A DNA stretch of 64,000 bases from positions 2,046,001 to 2,110,000 of the forward strand of contig NZ_JACYFK010000001.1 of the NCBI RefSeq assembly GCF_014855515.1, given 5' to 3'. This DNA is from Euzebyella marina (GTDB taxonomy: Bacteria > Bacteroidota > Bacteroidia > Flavobacteriales > Flavobacteriaceae). Below, piece after piece: positions 57,487-64,000 of the stretch. The notes under the pieces were generated by a model that worked only from the letters and a program-made list of their open reading frames with translations, did no database searches and was not told where the DNA came from. Position numbers and translations under genes: made by a program. How positions within the stretch are numbered: position 1 is the stretch's first letter; each line of letters begins with the position of its first letter.

Positions 57487-58044
57487 TTAAAAAATTAAGG
57501 GTAACAAAAAGTGGGTCATAATCAATCCTCCAATAAAAAATCCGATTACGGCAATGAGAGAGGGTAACTGTAAATTGCTAAGGCCCGTAATGGCGTGTCC
57601 AGAGGTACAGCCACCTGCATAACGGGTGCCGAAACCCACTAAAAACCCGGCAATTATTAGAATAGCGAGACCTTTAAGGCTTAGGGCATATTCCCAAGCA
57701 TAGATTTCCGGTGGCAAAAGACTTTTTCCTGCATTTTCGAAACCCAATTCTTGTAAATCTGTAACGGTTTCGGGGTTCAGATCAATAGCCGCGCTGTTCG
57801 ATAATACGCTTGTTGCTAGAAAGCCGCCTATAATGGCGCCCAATACCACAGTTAGGTTCCAGCGTTGCGCTTTCCAATCGAACCTAAAGAAGTCTGAATA
57901 CTTTCCCGCGCCTCCAATACTGCAGAATGTCCTCAGGTTGCTTGACATCCCAAAGGTTTTTCCAAAAAAGATGAGTAACAGCATGACTAGTGCAATCAAA
58001 GGGCCTGTAACGAACCAAGGCCAAGGGTCTAAGATGAAGTCCAT
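57487..58044 (-). CDS. YeeE/YedE-type transporter, first half
   Basis: A 185-residue membrane protein with about four or five helices. LVGFGTRYAGGCTSGHAITGLSNLQLPSLIAVIGFFIGG is the family's conserved cysteine motif. An insertion with FCSIGGAGKYSDFFRFDWKAQRWN is normal for this half. Partner of the gene at 57072. Transport of a sulfur compound through the cysteine-lined path is known in the family. Confidence 0.88.
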   Translation of the reverse strand: MDFILDPWPWFVTGPLIALVMLLLIFFGKTFGMSSNLRTFCSIGGAGKYSDFFRFDWKAQRWNLTVVLGAIIGGFLATSVLSNSAAIDLNPETVTDLQELGFENAGKSLLPPEIYAWEYALSLKGLAILIIAGFLVGFGTRYAGGCTSGHAITGLSNLQLPSLIAVIGFFIGGLIMTHFLLPLIF

Positions 58045-58203
58045 AGGTTTTAATTTGGTGCAAAGTTATGGTAACGCAAATACGGCTAGGTAATAATTGT
58101 TACAATGTAATCGAGATATTGGTAAAGCTTACTGAAACTACATAAACTTTTGCCGATTTCATAAAAATGGATTTTCAGTTTCAAATGAGTTCTCTTTAAT
58201 ACA

Positions 58204-58211
58204 TACTTTTG
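58204..58211 (+). promoter_or_regulatory. Candidate -7 box for the CBM9-like gene
   Basis: TACTTTTG matches TAnnTTTG, 23 bases before the ATG. No good TTG partner is seen. Confidence 0.4.
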
Positions 58212-58234
58212 CCGCTTACCAAACTATCAATCGA

Positions 58235-59311
58235 ATGCTCCAGTATTACTTACTTTCATTGCCTAAATTGTCAAGGCTAATTCTAATATCTATATTCTTT
58301 TTGTTGATTAGACTAGAAGCCCAAGAAGGGCCGAAGGTTTATGTAGCCTATGAAAGGGCCGATGAAATTGTTGTTGATGGCCTTGCGAATGAAACCACGT
58401 GGGATAAAGCCTTGTGGAGCGATGATTTTATCGATATAGAAGGTATGATCAAACCAAAATACAAAACGCGCATGAAAATGGTTTATGATGAGGAGTATCT
58501 ATATTTCTATGCAGAAATGGAAGAACCTCATATCTGGGCCACTCTCAAACAACGAGATACCGTTATTTTCTACAACAATGATTTTGAAATATTTATAGAC
58601 CCCGATGGGGATACTCATAATTATTATGAGTTTGAGATGAACGCCTTGAATACCGTTTGGGATTTATTCTTGACAAAGCCCTATCGTAACCATGGTAAAA
58701 TAATTGATAGTTGGGATATTCAAGGCATAAAAACGGCTGTATCGATTAACGGAACATTGAACAATGCTTCTGATATAGATGACAGCTGGAGTGTTGAGAT
58801 AGCCATGCCTTGGGCGGTGATTACGGAAGTATCGCGTGGAGGAAAGGTTCCAAAAGGTGATTTTTGGCGAATTAATTTTTCTAGGGTCAATTGGGATTAT
58901 GACCTAAATGATGAAAAGTATTCGAGAAAGAGAGATGAACAAGGTAAGTTTCTACCAGAGTATAATTGGGTTTGGTCACCTCAATGGGTGATAAATATGC
59001 ATGAACCTGAGCATTGGGGTTATGTGTATTTTTCAAAACGAGGTTTAGGTTCAAAAGAAGTCTTTGACATGCCCTTGGATGAAAGAATCAAATGGCAATT
59101 GTATTCGATTTATCGCAAGATCTTAAAATCAAAAGAAAATCCGAAAACGACTTGGAAAAAAATGGAAGGTTTAAAGATAAAACTGGAAGGTGAGTCTATA
59201 GAGGTGAAATTTGATACGCACCCATCGGGATGGAACCTTTCTTTGGTAAGCCCATTTAGCAAAAAGTTGCTTTTGATCAAAGAAGACGGAAAGTTTATCA
59301 GCTCCGAATAG
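58235..59311 (+). CDS. CBM9-like carbohydrate-binding secreted protein
   Basis: A 358-residue protein with a signal sequence to about residue 30 (LLIRLEAQ). A DOMON/CBM9-like beta-sandwich follows: ADEIVVDGLANETTWDKALWSDDFIDIEG, MKMVYDEEYLYFYAEMEEP, DTVIFYNNDFEIFIDPDGD and EFEMNALNTVWDLFL. WSPQWVINMHEPEHWGYVYF is the usual end of that domain. The last 80 residues are not assigned. Probably binds a glycan at the cell surface. Ends before a strong terminator. Confidence 0.85.
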   Translation: MLQYYLLSLPKLSRLILISIFFLLIRLEAQEGPKVYVAYERADEIVVDGLANETTWDKALWSDDFIDIEGMIKPKYKTRMKMVYDEEYLYFYAEMEEPHIWATLKQRDTVIFYNNDFEIFIDPDGDTHNYYEFEMNALNTVWDLFLTKPYRNHGKIIDSWDIQGIKTAVSINGTLNNASDIDDSWSVEIAMPWAVITEVSRGGKVPKGDFWRINFSRVNWDYDLNDEKYSRKRDEQGKFLPEYNWVWSPQWVINMHEPEHWGYVYFSKRGLGSKEVFDMPLDERIKWQLYSIYRKILKSKENPKTTWKKMEGLKIKLEGESIEVKFDTHPSGWNLSLVSPFSKKLLLIKEDGKFISSE

Positions 59312-59412
59312 CTATTGAGAAAGAATTTATGCCCTCGGTAGGATGAGCAAACAATAGTTGAATTGATTCGTGTTTAGTGAGCAGCATTGTCGTAAAACAC
59401 CTTAAAAAAAAT

Positions 59413-59444
59413 AAAAAACCCTGCATTACAATGCAGGGTTTTTT
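59413..59444 (+). terminator. Intrinsic terminator
   Basis: A 14-bp stem AAAAAACCCTGCAT with its complement around TACA. A/T runs on both sides. Confidence 0.9.
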
Positions 59445-59448
59445 AAAG

Positions 59449-59472
59449 TGACCTCGGCAGGATTCAAACCTG
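59449..59472 (-). other. tRNA 3'-end-like fragment, possible attachment-site scar
   Basis: On the minus strand, CAGGTTTGAATCCTG is a T-arm (4-bp stem, 7-base loop with T instead of the near-universal C at position 56), followed by CCGAGGTCA, an acceptor-like 3' strand. No matching 5' acceptor or anticodon arm is found upstream on that strand, so it is not a functional tRNA. Tyrosine integrases commonly use such 3' ends, so this may be an att remnant. Confidence 0.45.
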
Positions 59473-59727
59473 TTTCCTCAATCAACGAATATTGTGAGAC
59501 GCAGCCTTATTGTCAAAATCTGTTGACCGATTTGTTGACGGTCTATTTAATATACAATAAATCAAATTGACTTTCAATATGGTAATGTAATGAATTTTAA
59601 GAAACAATCGAACAGTAAGGAGAATATTAAAATTCTAAAACCACTAAAAAAAACCAATTTAAAGTCGATTTAAATTTCTGACCTAATCAATGAGAAACTT
59701 TTTTATGCACAGGCCTTATTTTTTTAA
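59473..59727. other. AT-rich gene-free stretch after the tRNA-like fragment
   Basis: It holds two near-copies of TGTTGAC[C/G]G at about 59520-59541 and a hairpin-prone stretch around 59480-59500. One 27-codon reading frame is too short and unremarkable to call. No recognised gene. Confidence 0.4.
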
Positions 59728-60030
59728 TTACGTCTGGCCTTTTAGAATTTCATAGTACACCGTTTCCTTAAAATCAAACCAATCCTTTCTATGATGAGAG
59801 CGGTCAATAAAATTTCTAAAGGGTTTAGGCTTGAAATATTTCGAATATAATTGGATTTTAATATAGTCGTCATTCAAGGAAAGGATATAGTCTTACATTA
59901 CCCTAAAACTTTCATTTGAACATAAATTTTCAAATTGAAAATATTTGTCCATTTCACTATTAATTTCATCGAGGATTTCTATCAAAAACACTGGTTCCAA
60001 ATTTGGGTCGTCAATATTTGGATGATATTC
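59728..60030 (-). pseudogene. Degraded gene remnant with an internal stop
   Basis: Minus-strand reading gives 45 codons with protein-like composition (EYHPNIDDPNLEPVFLIEIL...), a TAA at 59893-59895, then 54 more codons (...YSKYFKPKPFRNFIDRSHHR...YYEILKGQT) to a TAA at 59728. Both halves are in one frame, so a single base change could explain the break. The 5' side meets a stop just upstream, so a start is also missing. I do not recognise the protein. Confidence 0.5.
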
Positions 60031-60057
60031 AATTTTTTATGAAGTGAGAACTGGCTT

Positions 60058-63000
60058 TTATCTTTTTAAAGTAAAGTGGCCCGAAAAAATGGTGCCTTCT
60101 CCTAGATTGGCCCGGAACCAATAATCGTTAGAAATCATTTCCCTACCATTGAAAAAACCATCCCAACCTTTGTCTTCAGGTCGTAATTGGGCCAATAGTT
60201 TTCCATACCTGTCAAAAATATAGACTTGAGCGTCTGGAAACGCTTCTATGCCAAATATTTGCCAATATTCGTTGAAACCATCATTGTTTGGGGTAAAAAA
60301 CTTTGGATAATCGATAAGGGTAACTTGCTGGCTATCTTCTCCACAGCCCTTTTTGTCGCGGACCATAACCGTGTAGTTGCCCCCAAGGATGTTGGGGAAA
60401 TAATTACTGTCTTGAAATACCACGCCATCTATCGAATATTCAAAATCCCCATCACCAGAGGCTATAATTTTAATAAAATTATCGGTCGACAATTCTCGCC
60501 GTTTTATTTCAATAATGGTCGGTAGTTCAGACCGAACGAGTTCAAATTCATAGTGGTTTTCGCAGTACAGACCGTTGGTAGTTTGACCAATCGTAAGGGT
60601 ATACATTCCTTCGCTCGTAAGTATCGTTTCAAAAGCGTTGGAGATTACAGTGCCTTCCGGTTGGGTCCATTGGTAATATTCAAAATCAGTTTCTATTTGA
60701 ATGCGCAATGAGGGTTCCAAACCACATATAAAATATGTTTCCTCTAACAAGGCTGTTGATGGCAGTTCAGTAACCACCAGGTCAACGCTTGTTTCCGAAT
60801 AGCATGAATTGTTCAGTTCATTTTCTACACGTACCAATAAGGTTTGGTTCCATGCTATGGTATTTTCGTAATAACTGGGCAGCGGGTTTGGCAATGCCAC
60901 GCCATCCTCTTGAAAAAAATGTGTGACCAACCCTGTCTGACTTCCCAAGATTTCAGCTTCAACATGGGATAGGTCAAATCGGGCGAAACCATTTCCCAAA
61001 TCACAGGCGTAGACGGGTTGCGGACTATTCAATTGGGGCTGCGAAGACGTGCGCAGCAATAGCTGGGTCTCTTCATGGCAGTAGGTCTCCTCGTTGGTTA
61101 CCCTTACGGTAATGGTTTCGTCATTGGTGATCGAATTGGTATACGGATTGGGTAAAGGGCTGGGCAATACATTGCCATCTCCATCAAAGTAGGATACTGA
61201 TAGACCAATTTGTCCCCCAGTAACCTGAGTTTCCACATTGGAAGTGTCAAAATATTCTGAAATGCCATCACCATTATCATCACAACCAATCAAAACTTCG
61301 GGTTCATACGCCATTGGAAGTGGATTGACCATTAATCGAAATGAAGCTTCGTTATTGCAGTTGTTGACACTTTCCACCACCTGTACCGTAATAACCTCTT
61401 CATTGGCAACAAGGTTCTCCACAGCATTTAAAGGGTTCCCGATAGGACTGCCATCGGCGCGATAAAATGAGACGGAAGCTGAAGTATAATCGGCCAAGAT
61501 AATATTTTGTACCTGTTCCAAATCGAAGGTTGAAAATCCGTCCGTTCCATTGCTGCAAACAAAGAGGTCGGTAACTGAAGAAAGGTCGGGAATCGGATGT
61601 ACAATCAGGTCAAATGTCGTTTCGGAATAACAACATAGATTATTGCCGTGAGCTACCCTGACCACTATGGTTTCCCTATCCCTTATCGTATTGGTAAATG
61701 GATTGGGTAAGGTTTCATATTCATTCCCACTCCCATCAATAAAGGTAAGTTTCATATTGTTTTGGCCGCCCAAGACTTGTGCGACAGTCTGCGAAACATC
61801 GAACGAAGATGAAACTCCAGTGCCGAAGATGTCTTCACAAGCATAAAGGTTATCTATGCCATACGCATTTGGAGGTTCTTTGGCCTCTATGGTTTCCGTC
61901 AATACTTCAACAGTACCATCATTACCCGTTACCGTGGCTGTAATTGTGTAATTGCCGTCAGAAGAAAAATCATGAAAGGGTGATAAATCATTGGAACTAT
62001 TGTCACCCCCCGATGCAGGGTCTCCAAAATCCCATACTACCGAAGCAATATTTCCAGCCGGTGCCACGCTGAATTCCTTTAAAAATTCTGAACAGACATT
62101 GGATATGTTCATTGAAAAATTATTGGTGACGTGATGTACGTCTCCTGTGACATTGATGTAAAAATTGGCATCAGGCCTTCCAAAATCTTGGGTGTCTACG
62201 TATTCGTCAAAGCCGAAATCGTGTTCGGATGAGGTTCTAGTACATCCTCTTTGCCATGAAACACCTGTATCTTGGCTAGAACCTGCAATAAATGCCAAGC
62301 CATCCCCATATACAATTCCTTTATGTACTTCAACAAGAATACGATTGACTTCAGCCGGGACGACGATAGGAGTATCAAAGGCTACATTTATAATTCGAGA
62401 ATTCCTATCTATATTCGGTGAAAGTTGTTGATATTGACTACTGCCTATTAAATCTGCTTCAGAAAATGAATCTGGAAAATTGTCATCAATCTCATAAATA
62501 TTGAAGCTTATTTCGGGAAGCCATCCTACTTTATTAATACCAACTTGCCCAGAGTTAATTACAAATTCTTCATCGTCAGAGATTCCAAAATCATCCAAAT
62601 AAAAGTCTCTTGCCCAATAAATATAAGAGGAGGAGCACGAGTGTATTCGAGTTTCTATGATATCGTCACATAAATTATGGGATAGAGTTACTGATGCACC
62701 GCTTTGGGCAATGTTTTGGATTTCTCCAGTGACATTTATAAAAAAATTGGCATCAGGAACGGCTGGATTTAAGTCTTCGGTGCTAATATGCGTATAATGT
62801 TCCCTGCATCCTTTAAACCAAGAGGTGTCATTGTCAAATTCAGTGCCCGCAATTAAAACCTCTTTGTAGTCATCGTTATAAATGTCGTCCATTTGCGTGA
62901 CCTCTACCAAAATTCGTTCAACGCCTGCAGGTATGACTACCGGGGAATCAAAATTTACCTGAACGATTTCAGGTGTATCCCCAATTTCAGGTGCCAATAC

Positions 63001-63312
63001 CAGATTTCCATAACTAATTCGTTGTGGGTTTTGGGTGGGCGCCTCGGAGGTAAGACTGTAAAAATTAAACACCAGTCTGGCGCCATCATATGAATTGCTA
63101 ATGGCTACCTGAGCCGAATTGATTAAAAACTGATCTGCTGTGGTTATGCCAAAATCAGAAAGTGTAAAAGCCCTTGCCCATGCCTCTTCATATTGGCACG
63201 AAGTCATGTCTGTTTTTATTGGGGTGTTACCAATATTGTGTGTTAATGTAATTTGCGCAGAAATCACATTGCATAACAAAACAAATGAGACTAGAAGTAG
63301 GTTCTTGAGCAC
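60058..63312 (-). CDS. Large T9SS type-B sorting-domain protein, 1084 residues
   Basis: Signal peptide MLKNLLLVSFVLLCNVISA, then two copies of a domain of about 190 residues (ITLTHNIGNTPIKT..., VTLSHNLCDDIIET...), each with ARxFxLxDFGI, FLINSAQV-like and DANFYINVTGE elements. A PKD domain (VVWDFGDPASGGDN...HDFSSDGNYTITATV) lies near residues 400-475. Four Ig-like repeats of about 90 residues follow (to about 847), with IPDLSS/LPMAYE-type starts. The C-terminus is FFTPNNDGFNEYWQIFGIE, IFDRYGKLLAQL, GWDGFFNGREM and ends HFTLKR. Surface adhesin-like; ligand unknown. Lies beyond the tRNA-like fragment. Confidence 0.88.
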   Translation of the reverse strand: MLKNLLLVSFVLLCNVISAQITLTHNIGNTPIKTDMTSCQYEEAWARAFTLSDFGITTADQFLINSAQVAISNSYDGARLVFNFYSLTSEAPTQNPQRISYGNLVLAPEIGDTPEIVQVNFDSPVVIPAGVERILVEVTQMDDIYNDDYKEVLIAGTEFDNDTSWFKGCREHYTHISTEDLNPAVPDANFFINVTGEIQNIAQSGASVTLSHNLCDDIIETRIHSCSSSYIYWARDFYLDDFGISDDEEFVINSGQVGINKVGWLPEISFNIYEIDDNFPDSFSEADLIGSSQYQQLSPNIDRNSRIINVAFDTPIVVPAEVNRILVEVHKGIVYGDGLAFIAGSSQDTGVSWQRGCTRTSSEHDFGFDEYVDTQDFGRPDANFYINVTGDVHHVTNNFSMNISNVCSEFLKEFSVAPAGNIASVVWDFGDPASGGDNSSNDLSPFHDFSSDGNYTITATVTGNDGTVEVLTETIEAKEPPNAYGIDNLYACEDIFGTGVSSSFDVSQTVAQVLGGQNNMKLTFIDGSGNEYETLPNPFTNTIRDRETIVVRVAHGNNLCCYSETTFDLIVHPIPDLSSVTDLFVCSNGTDGFSTFDLEQVQNIILADYTSASVSFYRADGSPIGNPLNAVENLVANEEVITVQVVESVNNCNNEASFRLMVNPLPMAYEPEVLIGCDDNGDGISEYFDTSNVETQVTGGQIGLSVSYFDGDGNVLPSPLPNPYTNSITNDETITVRVTNEETYCHEETQLLLRTSSQPQLNSPQPVYACDLGNGFARFDLSHVEAEILGSQTGLVTHFFQEDGVALPNPLPSYYENTIAWNQTLLVRVENELNNSCYSETSVDLVVTELPSTALLEETYFICGLEPSLRIQIETDFEYYQWTQPEGTVISNAFETILTSEGMYTLTIGQTTNGLYCENHYEFELVRSELPTIIEIKRRELSTDNFIKIIASGDGDFEYSIDGVVFQDSNYFPNILGGNYTVMVRDKKGCGEDSQQVTLIDYPKFFTPNNDGFNEYWQIFGIEAFPDAQVYIFDRYGKLLAQLRPEDKGWDGFFNGREMISNDYWFRANLGEGTIFSGHFTLKR

Positions 63313-63467
63313 TGGTCAGTAGGTTGTTTAGGGATATAACGATTTTAAAATACTCATTGTTTGCTAACCAGCTAAACTTTTTTGATTAGGGGCAAGAAAA
63401 AGCGTTATACAAACACTTTTAGTTCCTATCGCTTTCAAAACTTTTGGAGCTTGTTACCAAAGGCCTT

Positions 63468-63567
63468 GGCTATGGCCCGACGCTTCAAAGCACAGACCCT
63501 CCAGAATTGATTAATAAACCCTAATGTAGAAAATTTCTCAAGCCTTGGCCGGCGATGGGCTATAGCC
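63468..63567. repeat. Candidate palindromic extragenic (REP-like) element
   Basis: Two 11-base arms in inverted orientation with one mismatch, about 78 bases apart, flanked by CCTTGGC in direct orientation. The GC-rich arms stand out against AT-rich flanks. Whether it recurs in the genome cannot be told from one window. Confidence 0.35.
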
Positions 63568-63668
63568 GTCTTAAGTTTGATTCTGATTAAATTATAGTCA
63601 TAAATCAGAAAGAACAAAAGAGCTAAAATTTTCCCTCCCCGCTGAAAGGAAAATACAGGAATAATCTC

Positions 63669-63687
63669 TACTTTTGACGAAATCGTC
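63669..63687 (+). promoter_or_regulatory. XRE -7 box with overlapping operator-like palindrome
   Basis: TACTTTTG (63669-63676) matches TAnnTTTG. It is joined to GACGA-AA-TCGTC (63676-63687), a 5-2-5 palindrome, which would lie at the transcription start. Position suits autoregulation by the XRE protein starting at 63705. Confidence 0.45.
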
Positions 63688-63704
63688 TAAACGAATTATT
63701 CAAG

Positions 63705-63983
63705 ATGGATTCATTTGGAGAATACCTGCGGGAACAACGAGAAAATATTGGATTACCACTTAGAAAAGTTGCTGCCGAACTGGACATTGACACTTCAATT
63801 CTGAGCAAGATTGAGCGCAACGAAAGGGAAGCAACAAAGGATATGTTACCAATATTCTCAAAGGTTCTCGAAAGAGACTTGAAAGAAGTTGAAGTGAAAT
63901 TCATAGTTCATTCCATTATGTCGCAATTCTCAGAATTAAAGCATATAAAAGATGGACTGAATGAAACACTGAAAAGCCTATGA
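63705..63983 (+). CDS. XRE-family transcriptional regulator
   Basis: A 92-residue helix-turn-helix protein. MDSFGEYLREQRENIGLPLRKVAAELDIDTSILSKIERNERE is a complete XRE domain with recognition helix TSILSKIE. Its opening resembles regulators found before restriction-modification and related defence genes in Bacteroidota. C-terminal residues form a short helical, possibly dimerising tail. Its stop TGA overlaps the next ATG (ATGA), so the pair is translationally coupled. Confidence 0.9.
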   Translation: MDSFGEYLREQRENIGLPLRKVAAELDIDTSILSKIERNEREATKDMLPIFSKVLERDLKEVEVKFIVHSIMSQFSELKHIKDGLNETLKSL

Positions 63984-64000
63984 GTACAAAGTTTTTCACC
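63980..64000 (+). CDS. Start of a gene coupled to the XRE regulator, cut by the window edge
   Basis: ATG at 63980 overlaps the XRE stop by four bases and reads MSTKFFT to the end of the window. Seven codons are too few to identify. MxxKFFTN-type openings occur in some helicase/nuclease proteins of defence loci, but this is weak memory. Confidence 0.45.

Larger units (their letters stand above)
63313..63704. other. Gene-free region before the XRE gene, with a repeat-like core
   Basis: 392 bases. Holds an inverted repeat, GGCTATGGCCC (63468-63478) and GGGCTATAGCC (63557-63567), one mismatch, with CCTTGGC repeated next to each arm. A 60-codon minus-strand frame passes through it, but looks like readthrough of the element. 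A promoter-like box and palindrome precede the XRE gene. Confidence 0.45.

Noticed and set aside
59589-59672. A 27-codon plus-strand frame beginning MNFKKQSN
   Set aside because: Lys/Asn-rich composition is what AT-rich noncoding sequence gives by chance.
63435-63617. A 60-codon minus-strand frame in the spacer before the XRE gene
   Set aside because: It passes through the inverted repeat and has no detectable domain or signal. More likely readthrough of a repeat element, though not excluded.

Overview
The window reads as chromosome from a marine Flavobacteriaceae bacterium (Bacteroidota), of the Maribacter/Zobellia kind. The evidence is a fused SecDF, three proteins with type-B type IX secretion (T9SS) C-termini, the flavobacterial Rho with a long basic N-terminal insertion, the folP-cdaA / DUF1599 / BT_3928-like / tpiA neighbourhood, absence of obvious Shine-Dalgarno sites, and promoters of the Bacteroidota form TTG-N19..21-TAnnTTTG. 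A sulfatase and a CBM9-like protein fit use of marine polysaccharides. Genus is inference.

Layout. 1-4.6 kb: end of a DUF6503-like protein, then a minus-strand group (polyphosphate glucokinase, sulfatase, membrane-anchored Nudix protein, FtsE). 4.8-12.4 kb: envelope genes on the plus strand (1007-residue TPR protein coupled to an outer-membrane barrel, a diheme lipoprotein, an OmpA-family protein). 12.4-25 kb: NIPSNAP protein, amidohydrolase, DUF2911 protein and the housekeeping genes asnB, gyrB, mdh and secDF, each with its own terminator. 25-31 kb: a minus-strand run (ModF-like ATPase, GNAT, DUF192 lipoprotein, lgt, yidD, cysS, folE). 31-37.4 kb: two tandem T9SS cargo proteins, an FadL-like barrel and a low-complexity lipoprotein. 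37.4-42.4 kb: proS, two identical tRNA-Glu genes, rpsT, and proCBA on the minus strand. 42.6-44.9 kb: an unrecognised three-gene set, one lipoprotein and two paralogous multi-pass membrane proteins. 45-59.3 kb: rho, a DUF4293 protein, an SDR dehydrogenase with a 43-residue membrane peptide behind it, a phosphodiesterase, truA, an ABC exporter, cdaA-folP, the DUF1599 / DoxX-like / tpiA / prmA / clpS run, a split YeeE/YedE transporter and a CBM9-like protein.

59.4-64 kb looks different. A tRNA 3'-end-like fragment sits next to a terminator, followed by about 600 AT-rich bases with a decayed gene, a 1084-residue T9SS protein, a possible palindromic repeat element, and an XRE regulator whose stop codon overlaps the start of a gene leaving the window. 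This has the form of an integration boundary leading into an accessory or defence locus. It is the least ordinary part of the window, together with the 42.6-44.9 kb membrane set.

No CRISPR array, complete insertion sequence, rRNA operon or recognisable riboswitch was seen.
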